Shown here: positions 38,903 through 47,899 of the stretch, one piece after another
How positions within the stretch are numbered: the first letter of the stretch is position 1
Layout of the letters: the number at the start of each line of letters is the position of its first letter
Source of the DNA: Nitrosovibrio sp. Nv17
GTDB taxonomy: Bacteria; Pseudomonadota; Gammaproteobacteria; Burkholderiales; Nitrosomonadaceae
DNA length: 64,000 bases
Assembly (NCBI RefSeq): GCF_900119085.1
Contig: NZ_FPIQ01000005.1
Location: 90,795-154,794 of the forward strand
Direction: 5' to 3'
Notes under the pieces: model-generated
What the model was told of the DNA's origin: nothing
The model's input: only the letters and a program-made list of their open reading frames with translations
Databases searched by the model: none
Program-made: the position numbers and the translations under genes

Positions 38903-41355
38903 CGGGGCCAGGAAGCTGCGGGTGGTGCGGGCGGGCTGGACGCAGAAGGGTCAGCCTGCCAATAGCGGGGATACAGGGTGCGCGCACGCCTCACTGCCGG
39001 CACGCCTCCCATGAAACGCAGCAGTATGGCTCCATCCTGGTCGCTGCGCAGCAGCGTGCTCCCCTGTCTCCGATAGCGTTCGACCACCTCTTCCCGGGGA
39101 TGACCGAAGCGATTGCGGTAACCCACGGTGAATATTACCAGCCCAGGAGCCACCTGGCGCACGAACGCTTCGCTGGAAGATGTCTTGCTCCCATGATGGG
39201 GAGCCACCAGCACCGTCGCGGCCAACTGCTCACCGCTCTCCTTGAGCAGCCTGCGCTCGGCCTGCTTGCCGATGTCCGCGGGCAGCAATACGCTGCCGTG
39301 GGCAGACGTGACCTTCAGCACGCAGCTCCCGGCGTTGCTCCCGACCTTGCGCCTGGCATCGCGCTGCGGTGGCGGATGCAGCATGTCGAAGCGCACGCCG
39401 TCCCATTCCCAGGACTGCCCCGCAAGACAGGGGCGCTGCCTGGCGGCGGCTCGCCGGATCGGATGATCGACACCCAGGGAGGACACCAGCCATTCCACCG
39501 GTACCGCCTCCAGCACCGACAGCGCCCCACCGCTATGATCCGAGTCGGCGTGCGTGACGACCATGACGTCCAGGTGTCCGATCCCTTCGCCGCGCAGGTA
39601 AGGAACGATGATGCGGTTGCCACTGTCCGCTCCGGTGCCGAAAGCCGGACCCGTATCGAACAGCAGCGCATGCTGCGCCGTGCGCGCCACCACCGCCAAC
39701 CCCTGCCCCACATCCAGCACCGTGAGCCACAGGGTCCCGGGTTCCGGCCTCGGCGGGAATACCAGAAACATGGGCAGCAGCGCCACCGCTCCCAGCCAGC
39801 GGGCAGGAAATCCGCTAGTGAATCTCGGACCACCCCCGAGACCGAACCCCAGTCCTCCTGGAAGCAACATCCAGATGATGCCGACCATCGCCGCACCCAC
39901 CGTCCATGGCGGCGGCGCATGCTGGCTCCATACCGCTTGCGGCAGACTACCCATCCATTGCAGCATTTCCATGCAGGCGTGCATGATCATATGCGCCGGC
40001 AACAACAGGATGTCGAGAAAAGGCAGTGTCGCCAATAGTGTCAGGGGAACCACCACCAGACTTACCAACGGTATGGCGATGGCATTCGCGATGGGCGAGA
40101 CCAGCGATACCTGCTGGAACATCGCCAGCAGCAGGGGTACCAGGCCGAGCGTGATGGCCCACTGCACCCGTACCCATCCGGACAGCCAGTGCTCGGCGCC
40201 AATCCTCCCGGCCGCGACCAGCATGATGACCGCCACCGCGCCGAACGACAGCCAGAAACCGGGGGCGAGCACTGCCCACGGGTCCAGCACCACCACGCAC
40301 AGCAATGCCCAGGCCAGCACGGTCGTGGCGGACGCCAGGCGCCCCAGCCAGAGGGCAAGCGCCATCGCTGCCAGCATATAGACCGTGCGCTGCGCCGGCA
40401 CTTCGAAGCCTGCCAGCAGCGCGTACCCGAACGCGGCGGCCAGTCCGGCGATCACCGCTGCCTTGCGGGCCGGCAGCCACAGCAGCAGAAGGTGGCTCCT
40501 GCGCCAGAGCCCGTAGGCCAGGGCAAACACCAGGCCCGAGACCATGGTCACGTGCAGCCCCGAGATACTCATGAGATGATTGACGCCCGTGCGCGTGAAC
40601 ACCTGCCATTGCGTCCGCGGGATCGCACGCTGGTCGCCCACTGCCAGCGCGACCAGCACCCCGGCATGGTCATAGCCGGGCAGCGCCGCGAGATGGCGTT
40701 CGCGTATCGTCTGGCGCAGGCGCGCGATCCGGTAAGTGGGCCGATCCACCTGCTCGGCCAGACGCAGGGTGCCGTCGCCGCTCCGGACATAGCCGGTGGC
40801 CCGGATGCGCCGTTCCAACGCCCATCTCTCGAAATCGAAACCGTGGGGATTGACGCTGCCATGCGGGCGCTTGAGCCGTACCGTCATCTGCCAACGCTCG
40901 CCCGCATTGGGCCTGCGCGGAGCGGCCTCCGGAGAAAGCGCCTTTCCGGGCCGGCGCCGCTCGTTGTACCACGTCAGGAGGATACGCTCGGGAACGGCCG
41001 CCCCTTCCGTCAACACCTGCTCCACGTCGAATGTGAAGCGTACCCCGTCTTCTCCGATCTGCGGGAGATCGGCCACCACCCCGGCCACCCGGATATTGCG
41101 ACCCTCCCATTCGGCGGGAAGGGCATCCGCCAGGCGCCAATGGGCGCACGCCGCCGCCCAGAAAAACCCGGCCCCCGCAGCCACCCCGACGAGCATCATC
41201 CGGACGACGATCGGCGGGATCGCAGGCAGGCGCGCGAGCGCCACCACCAGCGCGATCCCCGGCAGCAGCAGCCAGGCCCAGTGCAGCAGGGGCAATTCTG
41301 CCTGCTGTTGCAGCCACGCCATACCCGCTACGCATGCAAGAACAGACGCTCGCAT
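38899..41355 (-). CDS. comEC: DNA internalization-related competence protein ComEC/Rec2
   Basis: Inner-membrane channel for single-stranded DNA uptake, 818 residues. An N-terminal DUF4131-type region with three hydrophobic segments is followed by the competence domain with multiple helices (about residues 210-480) and a C-terminal metallo-beta-lactamase-like domain (about 530-790) holding VVTHADSDHSGG. The layout is complete and there is no frameshift, so natural transformation is possible if the pilus and ComEA are present; the pilin gene at 4.9 kb may be relevant. Confidence 0.94.
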   Translation of the reverse strand: MRASVLACVAGMAWLQQQAELPLLHWAWLLLPGIALVVALARLPAIPPIVVRMMLVGVAAGAGFFWAAACAHWRLADALPAEWEGRNIRVAGVVADLPQIGEDGVRFTFDVEQVLTEGAAVPERILLTWYNERRRPGKALSPEAAPRRPNAGERWQMTVRLKRPHGSVNPHGFDFERWALERRIRATGYVRSGDGTLRLAEQVDRPTYRIARLRQTIRERHLAALPGYDHAGVLVALAVGDQRAIPRTQWQVFTRTGVNHLMSISGLHVTMVSGLVFALAYGLWRRSHLLLLWLPARKAAVIAGLAAAFGYALLAGFEVPAQRTVYMLAAMALALWLGRLASATTVLAWALLCVVVLDPWAVLAPGFWLSFGAVAVIMLVAAGRIGAEHWLSGWVRVQWAITLGLVPLLLAMFQQVSLVSPIANAIAIPLVSLVVVPLTLLATLPFLDILLLPAHMIMHACMEMLQWMGSLPQAVWSQHAPPPWTVGAAMVGIIWMLLPGGLGFGLGGGPRFTSGFPARWLGAVALLPMFLVFPPRPEPGTLWLTVLDVGQGLAVVARTAQHALLFDTGPAFGTGADSGNRIIVPYLRGEGIGHLDVMVVTHADSDHSGGALSVLEAVPVEWLVSSLGVDHPIRRAAARQRPCLAGQSWEWDGVRFDMLHPPPQRDARRKVGSNAGSCVLKVTSAHGSVLLPADIGKQAERRLLKESGEQLAATVLVAPHHGSKTSSSEAFVRQVAPGLVIFTVGYRNRFGHPREEVVERYRRQGSTLLRSDQDGAILLRFMGGVPAVRRARTLYPRYWQADPSASSPPAPPAASWPR

Positions 41356-41391
41356 CGGACTTTCTCCCTGCCACCGGATTCAGGAGGATGT

Positions 41392-41421
41392 TTGCACGCA
41401 GGCTGGGTATTTTCGTACACT
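41392..41421 (+). promoter_or_regulatory. Promoter candidate placing transcription start at the DUF2062 start codon
   Basis: TTGCAC (41392-41397) and TACACT (41416-41421) are separated by 18 bp. Transcription would begin at about 41427-41428, exactly at the GTG. The hexamers are imperfect (three and four matches), so this is tentative. Confidence 0.3.
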
Positions 41422-41427
41422 CTGCCC

Positions 41428-41979
41428 GTGCTGCGAAAATTCTTCAGAAAATACCTGCCCACCCACGAATCCGTCCGGCAAAACCGGTTCATCGGACTGT
41501 TCGGCAAGCACCTGCAGCACCACAACCTTTGGCACCTCCATCGCCGATCGGTAGCGGGCGGCGTGGCGGCGGGGCTGTTCGCCGGACTCATCCCCGGCAG
41601 CAATCCGGTGCAGTTTTTTTTTGCCGCCCTGTTCTCGATCGCCTTCAAGGTCAATCTTCCGGTAGCGGTATTCACCACGCTCTACTCCAATCCCCTGACG
41701 ATCGTACCGATCTATATCGCCGCCTACGCCATCGGCGATCTCGTCACCGACGACGGCGGCGGCAACGTACCCCAGGCCGAGCTGCACCTCATGGACAAGC
41801 CCATCGGCGAATGGATCCCCGCGCTGATCGGCTGGCTGGAGGCCCTGGGCAAACCGCTGCTGGTGGGAATCCCCTTGCTGGCGCTGCTCCTGGCCACGGC
41901 CGGATACCTTGCGGTACGCGTCGCATGGCGGCTGTATGTGATATACGCATGGCGGAAGCGGATGGAGCACCGACACTGA
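41428..41979 (+). CDS. DUF2062 domain-containing membrane protein
   Basis: A 183-residue protein starting LRKFFRKYLPTHESVRQNRF, the usual family start, with GLFAGLIPGSNPVQFFFAAL and two or three hydrophobic segments, ending in a basic tail. Function unknown; it is commonly found next to comEC and lolCDE in betaproteobacteria, as here. The GTG at 41428 fits the family and could be leaderless (see the promoter just upstream). A TTG at 41392 with a strong AGGAGG site (41382-41387) would add 12 residues. Confidence 0.82.
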   Translation: MLRKFFRKYLPTHESVRQNRFIGLFGKHLQHHNLWHLHRRSVAGGVAAGLFAGLIPGSNPVQFFFAALFSIAFKVNLPVAVFTTLYSNPLTIVPIYIAAYAIGDLVTDDGGGNVPQAELHLMDKPIGEWIPALIGWLEALGKPLLVGIPLLALLLATAGYLAVRVAWRLYVIYAWRKRMEHRH

Positions 41980-41988
41980 CGCGCCGTC

Positions 41989-42023
41989 GCCGGCCACCGC
42001 CGGCCCGCGGAAAGACTCCGCGG
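41989..42023. terminator. Two tandem GC-rich hairpins between convergent genes
   Basis: GCCGGC-CACC-GCCGGC (41989-42004) and CCGCGGA-AAGAC-TCCGCGG (42005-42023) abut each other in the 48-base gap between the converging DUF2062 and lolD genes. Neither has a clear U-run on either strand, so a role as a bidirectional transcription or mRNA-end barrier is inference from position. Confidence 0.35.
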
Positions 42024-42027
42024 CTGC

Positions 42028-42705
42028 CTATTCTGCCAGTACCCCGTCCACCAGGCACAGCGTTCGCCCTGTCTTCCTGGCCAGATCCAGGTCATGGGTG
42101 ACGATGACGAGGCTCGCGCCCACCTGACGATTGAGCTCGAGCATCAGCTCGAACACGCCTTCGGCGGTATGCCGATCGAGATTGCCCGTAGGCTCGTCGG
42201 CAAGCACGCAGGCGGGCTGGGTCACCAGCGCCCGCGCCACCGCGGCGCGCTGCCGCTCCCCGCCGGAGAGCTCGCCCGGCGTATGGGCAAGACGGTGACC
42301 CAGACCCACACGTTTCAGAATCTCCGCCGCGCGCTCGCAGGCTTCGGTGCGCGGGGTGCGCCGGATCAAAAGCGGCATGGCGACATTTTCCAGCGCGCTG
42401 AATTCGGGCAACAGGTGATGAAACTGATAGATGAAGCCCAGCGACCGATTGCGCAGCCTGCACCGCTCGTCCTCGCCCAGCGATACCATGCTGCGACCCA
42501 TGATGCGTACGTCGCCGCCGGTCGGTGCATCCAGCCCCCCCAGCACGTGCAGCAGCGTGCTCTTGCCCGATCCCGAGGCACCCACGATGGCAAGGGTATG
42601 GGCCGCGGGCACATCCAGGTTCACGCCCAGGAGCACCGGGACTTCCTGCTTTCCCTGGAAATAGCTCTTGCGCATGTCCTGGCAGGCGATGACGGCTTCA
42701 CTCAT
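42028..42705 (-). CDS. lolD: Lipoprotein-releasing ABC transporter ATP-binding protein LolD
   Basis: A 225-residue ABC ATPase powering release of outer-membrane lipoproteins from the inner membrane. Walker [13 protein letters not shown], signature [15 protein letters not shown], and Walker B with [11 protein letters not shown] are intact. The start overlaps the lolC stop by eight bases, so the two are coupled. Confidence 0.95.
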   Translation of the reverse strand: MSEAVIACQDMRKSYFQGKQEVPVLLGVNLDVPAAHTLAIVGASGSGKSTLLHVLGGLDAPTGGDVRIMGRSMVSLGEDERCRLRNRSLGFIYQFHHLLPEFSALENVAMPLLIRRTPRTEACERAAEILKRVGLGHRLAHTPGELSGGERQRAAVARALVTQPACVLADEPTGNLDRHTAEGVFELMLELNRQVGASLVIVTHDLDLARKTGRTLCLVDGVLAE

Positions 42706-43945
42706 AGCGCAGCGCCTCCGCCGGATTGACCCGCGATGCCCGATAGCTGGGATAGATCGTCGCCAGCAGCGTCAGTACGAACGACACCACGGCCACGGCG
42801 ATGATGTCGGCCGCCTGGGGATCGGATGGAATCTCGCTGATGTAGTAAACCTCCCGCGACAGGAACTGGACGCTGAACACGCGCTCGATCACGGCGATCA
42901 CCGACTCGATGTTGTACGCCAGCGATACGCCTCCCAGGACGCCGAGCGCGGTGCCCAGGATCCCGATCAGGGTACCCTGCACGATGAAGATTTTCATGAT
43001 GCTGCGCGGACTGGCTCCCAGGGTACGCAGGATGGCGATATCCGGCTGCTTGTCGGTCACCGCCATCACCAGGGTCGATACGATGTTGAACGCCGCCACC
43101 GCGATGATCAGCGCCAGGATGAGCGAGAGCATGCGCTTCTCGATCTGTATCGCGCGGAAATAATTGGCATGCTGACGTGTCCAGTCGCTGATGAGGACCG
43201 CCCGCGAGATCGTCGATGCCAGATCCTGCGCCACTTGCGGTGCGCCGAACAGGTCGTGCAGCTTCAGGCGCACCCCTGACACCTGGCCGGCCTCCATGCG
43301 GTAGAGTCTACGCGCATCCTCTATGTTGATCAGTACCAGGCTCGAGTCGTATTCGAAGTGCCCCGCCTCGAAAATGCCGGTGACCGTGAACTGCTTGAGG
43401 CGCGGCAGCATGCCGGCAGGCGTCACCTGGCCCTGGGGCGAGATCAGCACGATCTTGTCCCCGGTGAATACGCCCAGGGCTCGCGCCAGCTCCGATCCGA
43501 TCACGATGCCGAACCGGCCCGGCACGAGATCCTCGAGTCGCCCATCTATCATCATCCGGGACAGATCGGCTACTCCGTCCTCCAGCTCTGGAGCAATGCC
43601 CCTGACCGCCACACCGCTGACTCCCTGGTCGAACGACACCATGCCCTGCGCGCTCACATACGGCGCAGCGGCCTCGACCTGCCCGTGCGCCAAGGCTTCC
43701 CGCGCCACGTCCCGCCAATCCGTCAGTCCGCCGTTGAATCCGCTGATCTGAATGTGGGACGCCACGCCCAGGATGCGCGAGCGCACTTCCTTCTGGAATC
43801 CGTTCATCACCGACATGACGGTAATGAGTGCCGTCATGCCCAGGGTGATGCCTAGCAGGGATATCAGCGAGATGAAGGAAATGAAGTGATTGCGGCGCTT
43901 GGCACGTGTGTAGCGCAGACCGATGAACAATTCGTAGGGCGACAT
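42698..43945 (-). CDS. lolC: Lipoprotein-releasing ABC transporter permease LolC/LolE
   Basis: A 415-residue permease with four transmembrane helices: one near the N-terminus (after the family start [20 protein letters not shown]) and three at the C-terminus, flanking a large periplasmic domain. The C-terminal half contains the FtsX-type permease segment. Only one such gene is present, so either it forms a homodimer (LolF-type) or the partner is elsewhere. The start at 43945 fits homologs; an ATG at 43987 would add 14 residues. Confidence 0.92.
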   Translation of the reverse strand: MSPYELFIGLRYTRAKRRNHFISFISLISLLGITLGMTALITVMSVMNGFQKEVRSRILGVASHIQISGFNGGLTDWRDVAREALAHGQVEAAAPYVSAQGMVSFDQGVSGVAVRGIAPELEDGVADLSRMMIDGRLEDLVPGRFGIVIGSELARALGVFTGDKIVLISPQGQVTPAGMLPRLKQFTVTGIFEAGHFEYDSSLVLINIEDARRLYRMEAGQVSGVRLKLHDLFGAPQVAQDLASTISRAVLISDWTRQHANYFRAIQIEKRMLSLILALIIAVAAFNIVSTLVMAVTDKQPDIAILRTLGASPRSIMKIFIVQGTLIGILGTALGVLGGVSLAYNIESVIAVIERVFSVQFLSREVYYISEIPSDPQAADIIAVAVVSFVLTLLATIYPSYRASRVNPAEALRYE

Positions 43946-44151
43946 GGGTTCGCGGCCCGGAGCATGAAAGATGCCGAAGTGTGCCATATTCCAACAGGGC
44001 TTAACAGGCTGGAGATGGTTCCGTCCCGCCGTTCGATCGACCACTCATCCGCCAGTTTCAGTACAATGATCCCTCGGCGCATCGTCGCCGCCATGCCCGG
44101 CACCCATGAGAGGAGTCACGCCACGGAAAAGGACCGCAACACCCTCCGCAC

Positions 44152-45567
44152 ATGATTTTCCCAATCCTCCGCCCTCCCCGCGCGCATCCTGCCGCCCGCG
44201 CCCCGTGTTTTGGAGAAACCGGACTCCGCCCGGTCGGCACACTCCGGCCCCAATGGATTCCGGCGATGCTTGGACTGCTCTGCCACACGCCATTCGCCTG
44301 TCCGGAGGTCGTCCATACAGCGGATCCCGGCACCTACCGTATGCAGCTCAGACAACTCGGCCCCGGTGACCGCCTGCAGCTGATGCCGGGGGAATACCGG
44401 GACGGCCTGCCCATCCATCACCTGCAGGGTACTCCCGGGCACCCCATCACGATCTCGGGCCCGGAAGGAGAACCCCTCGCGATCTTCATTGCACGGCCCG
44501 GGCACAATACGATCAGCATCGTCAATTCGCGATACGTCACCATCCGCGATCTGGTGCTGGATGGACGCAACCTGCCGGTGGACGGTGTCAAGTGCGAGGG
44601 ACATGCGGACTGGGCACACCACATCACGCTCGCAGCGCTGCGCATCCGCGGCCACGGCCACAACCAGCAAACGGTGGGCATCTCCACCAAATGCCCGGCG
44701 TGGGACTGGACGATTCGCGAAAATGTGATCGAAGGCGCCGGAACCGGCCTTTATCTGGGCAACTCCGACGGGCGCGCACCTTTCATCGGCGGACTGATCG
44801 AGCACAACCTCGTCGTCGGCACGCGCGGCTACAACCTGCAGATCAAGCACCAGCAGCCCCGCCCGGCACTGCCCGGCATGCCGGACGAGGATCGTGTGAC
44901 GATCATCCGCCACAACGTGTTCAGCAAGGCACAGGGCGGATCCGAAGACATGGCGAGACCCAACGTCCTGGTGGGGCACTGGCCGCTTTCCGGTCCCGGC
45001 GCACGCGACCGCTACCTCGTATACGGCAACTTCTTCCACCAGAACCCGTACGAGGCCCTGTTCCAGGGGGAAGGGAACATCGCCCTGTACAGCAACCTGT
45101 TCGTCAACCACGCGGGAGACGCGGTGCGGCTGCAGCCGCACAACGACACCCCGCGCGCAGTGGACGTGTTCCACAACACCGTGGTGGCTGGCGGCTCGGG
45201 TATCGTACTGGAGCGGCGCGAACACGATCCCGAATATCCGCAATTCGTCACGGCCAATATCGTATTCGCCGGGATACCGATCCGGGGCGCATCCCTGAAG
45301 GGGAACCTGACCGGGTCATTCGACGCCGCACCCAGGCATCTCGTCCGGCCGTTCGCTCCTCTGGGCGCGATGAGTCTGATGCCAGCGGGTGCGGGCATGC
45401 GATTGCAGCCGGACGCCCTGGCGCGCTTTGGCGCCTACCTTCACGCCAACCTGGATTTCGACGGCTACGCATGGGAAACCGACGTCGCAGGAGCCTACGC
45501 GCCCGGTCATGCGCACGGGCACTGGCGACCGGCCCTGGAAATCAAGCTTCTGCGCACCAAACCCTGA
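44152..45567 (+). CDS. Right-handed parallel beta-helix protein of the XrtA locus
   Basis: A 471-residue protein whose body is a run of beta-helix coils of the PbH1 type, seen as repeating VTIRDLVLDG, WTIRENVIEG, GGLIEHNLVVG, TIIRHNVFSK, YLVYGNFFHQ, ALYSNLFVN and DVFHNTVVAG. Such proteins are polysaccharide lyases, epimerases or carbohydrate-binding proteins, and one is often found near exosortase clusters. No catalytic residues can be assigned. The N-terminus is uncertain: no clean signal peptide is seen from 44152, and an ATG at 44266 precedes a short hydrophobic stretch. A TACAAT at 44062-44067 is a possible -10 upstream. Confidence 0.75.
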   Translation: MIFPILRPPRAHPAARAPCFGETGLRPVGTLRPQWIPAMLGLLCHTPFACPEVVHTADPGTYRMQLRQLGPGDRLQLMPGEYRDGLPIHHLQGTPGHPITISGPEGEPLAIFIARPGHNTISIVNSRYVTIRDLVLDGRNLPVDGVKCEGHADWAHHITLAALRIRGHGHNQQTVGISTKCPAWDWTIRENVIEGAGTGLYLGNSDGRAPFIGGLIEHNLVVGTRGYNLQIKHQQPRPALPGMPDEDRVTIIRHNVFSKAQGGSEDMARPNVLVGHWPLSGPGARDRYLVYGNFFHQNPYEALFQGEGNIALYSNLFVNHAGDAVRLQPHNDTPRAVDVFHNTVVAGGSGIVLERREHDPEYPQFVTANIVFAGIPIRGASLKGNLTGSFDAAPRHLVRPFAPLGAMSLMPAGAGMRLQPDALARFGAYLHANLDFDGYAWETDVAGAYAPGHAHGHWRPALEIKLLRTKP

Positions 45568-45584
45568 GCGGCGGGCAGCCAGCC

Positions 45585-47717
45585 ATGCGCATCCTGCTCG
45601 CCATCCTTGCCCTGATCGCCTACGGATCGCTCTACCCCGGCGACTTCGCCCCCCCGGAACCCGGCGCCCTGCGACAGTTCCTGACCGACTGGAGCCTGTT
45701 CACCACCCAGGGCGACCTGCTCGGCAACATCGCTCTGTTCTTTCCGCTGGGAGCGGCCTGCATGCTCCTGCGCCCCGACTGGATGAAGGATTCCGTCCAT
45801 ACCTTCCTGCTCGGCCTGTTTGCGCTCACCTATTCGTTTGCCCTCCAGCTGGCGCAGGTATGGCTGCCCACTCGCACCGCGGGACTGGCCGACGTGCTGT
45901 GGAACATGACGGGGCTGCTTCTGGGCATGGGGGTGGCGCATGCGATCGGCAGGTACCGGCCCAAGCTGGCTCACATCCCGGGCGCCGGCGCATCGGCGCC
46001 CCTGTGGATCCTGCTGCTATGGCTGCTCACCGAACTGCTGCCGCTGGTGCCCACGCTGGACTGGCAGAAATTCAAGGATGCGCTGAAACCGCTGCTCCTC
46101 GGTTTCGAATTCTCCTTCTCCGCTGCGCTCATGCACGCAGCGGGCGTGATGATCGCGGGCATCGCCCTCGCGGCGCTGGGGCGGCGCCCGGCATGGTGGC
46201 TGGGAGGCGTGCTGGCCTGCGTGGGGATGGGCAAGCTCATCATCATCCATCTGGCCGTGGATGGATCGTTCTTCGTGGGTTCGCTGGCGGGCTACACGGG
46301 CTTTCTGGCGACGTCGCGATCCGATCGCACACGCCCGCCCGCATCGGCCTTCTGGCTGCTGCTGGCCGCCTGGAGCATCGCCGCGCTTTCCCCGTTTTCC
46401 ATTGCACCGGCCGGGAGCTTCAACGGCATCCCGTTCGCCACCATGCTGCGCGGGTCGATGGAGGTCGGCGCGCGCGGGCTGACCCAGTCGCTGTTCGTCT
46501 ACACCGCCCTGCTATGGCTGCTGCATCGGATGGGGACAGGGTTCGCACGGGCCACGGGGGGACTGATGGCAGGGTCGTTTATCATCGAACTGCTGCAGAT
46601 GGGAATGCTGGGCCGTACGGCGGACGTGACGGAACCGCTGCTGGTACTGCTGGTGGGCTGGGCCCTGTCGCGGATGCATCGGCCCGGTATCCCCTCGGCA
46701 CAGGCGATCGACAGCCCTGCGCCGGCGCACGGTACGGCAGCGCACATGAGGGAGGATCGAATAAGCGCAAGGCAGGTCCTGGCCATCATGGCTGCAGGCG
46801 TGGCCCTGTGCACTGCCGTCGGCTGGCTCGTCGCCCGATCGCCATGGGTGCCCTACAACGTGCGCGAACTGGTCTATTCCGGGCATCCCTTCCGGTCGCT
46901 CGTGCTGCTTGCGATCCTGGCATACTGGGCGGCGGGCTTCACCATCCTGATCGTACGGCGGCTGTCACGGGGGGAAGCATATCTGCTCGGCCTCCCGCCC
47001 CTGGTGCTGCTGCACGGACTGGGGGCATGGCTGCTGCTGTGGCTGGCGGTGCCCGACGAAAGCTTCCACGATATCGTCGGTTCCCCGATTCTGGACTGGC
47101 CCTGGAAATGGGAAGTCCTGGGACGCTTCCTGGCGGTGTTCGGCTTCTACAGCGTCGCGGCGACCGGCGGCACCATCGCAGCCGCCCGGCATGCCCTCCC
47201 CGGCCGCGGAGCATGGACGGCGATGCTGGGCTGGACGATCGGCGCCTGCCTGCTGCTGCCGGTCTTCTACTACGTCATGGTGATGGCGGCAGCCACCGAC
47301 AACGTGGTCGAACTGATCGCCGGCAACGGCAGCGTGACGGGATTCCTGCTGATCGGCCTGGCGATGGCCGGCATCGCATTCGGCGGAACCAGCGTGGCGC
47401 TGGGACTCATGCCAACGACCGGCGCGCGCGGCGCGGCACTCGCCGGGACGCTCGTCAGCGGGATGCTGGTCTATCTTGCGCTGCACCTCGGCACGGAACA
47501 GGTGATCGTCAAGTACGGGCGGGTCTTCTCCGCGCTGCAGTTCCTGCTGAGCAGTGACCGTACTCAACTGGCAACAACGGAAGAGCTCATCCTGCGCTAC
47601 CTGACGCTGTGGAGCGCCCTCGTCGCGACCATCGCGATGGTGCAATATCCGCTGTGGCGCCGCAGTCTCCCTGCCCGTCCCGGAACCGAGGTCGGCCGCA
47701 TATCACCGGCCGCCTGA
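45585..47717 (+). CDS. Large VanZ-like integral membrane protein
   Basis: A 710-residue protein made almost entirely of hydrophobic helices. The first half looks like a VanZ-type domain (family-like SLYPGDF, QGDLLGNIALFFPLG, ADVLWNMTGLLLGMG) with a second, related half-domain near residues 250-370 (ADVTEPLLVLLVGWALSRM). After a hydrophilic linker near 370-390 comes a further set of helices I cannot assign. VanZ proteins occur in many exosortase loci, usually at about half this length; the function is not known. It follows the beta-helix gene after 17 bases, so the two form a transcription unit facing the XrtA operon. Confidence 0.75.
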   Translation: MRILLAILALIAYGSLYPGDFAPPEPGALRQFLTDWSLFTTQGDLLGNIALFFPLGAACMLLRPDWMKDSVHTFLLGLFALTYSFALQLAQVWLPTRTAGLADVLWNMTGLLLGMGVAHAIGRYRPKLAHIPGAGASAPLWILLLWLLTELLPLVPTLDWQKFKDALKPLLLGFEFSFSAALMHAAGVMIAGIALAALGRRPAWWLGGVLACVGMGKLIIIHLAVDGSFFVGSLAGYTGFLATSRSDRTRPPASAFWLLLAAWSIAALSPFSIAPAGSFNGIPFATMLRGSMEVGARGLTQSLFVYTALLWLLHRMGTGFARATGGLMAGSFIIELLQMGMLGRTADVTEPLLVLLVGWALSRMHRPGIPSAQAIDSPAPAHGTAAHMREDRISARQVLAIMAAGVALCTAVGWLVARSPWVPYNVRELVYSGHPFRSLVLLAILAYWAAGFTILIVRRLSRGEAYLLGLPPLVLLHGLGAWLLLWLAVPDESFHDIVGSPILDWPWKWEVLGRFLAVFGFYSVAATGGTIAAARHALPGRGAWTAMLGWTIGACLLLPVFYYVMVMAAATDNVVELIAGNGSVTGFLLIGLAMAGIAFGGTSVALGLMPTTGARGAALAGTLVSGMLVYLALHLGTEQVIVKYGRVFSALQFLLSSDRTQLATTEELILRYLTLWSALVATIAMVQYPLWRRSLPARPGTEVGRISPAA

Positions 47718-47899
47718 ACCTGGACGGCTTTCGCCTGCCAGAGATGTCAATCGCCAGCGGCAAGACGCGACCGGGCAAATGGTCTCGATCCCGATCCAGC
47801 CGTCGCCCCTGCGTCGATGGCGAAGAACGCCTCCATCACCTGGCCGCGAGCCGGCGTGCCCATCCCACCATCGAGCATACGCTTCGCTTTCATGCCCTG

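Noticed and set aside
40189-41427. Upstream part of a long plus-strand frame running into the DUF2062 gene
   Set aside because: It lies opposite comEC and has no domain similarity; only the last 183 codons encode a real protein.
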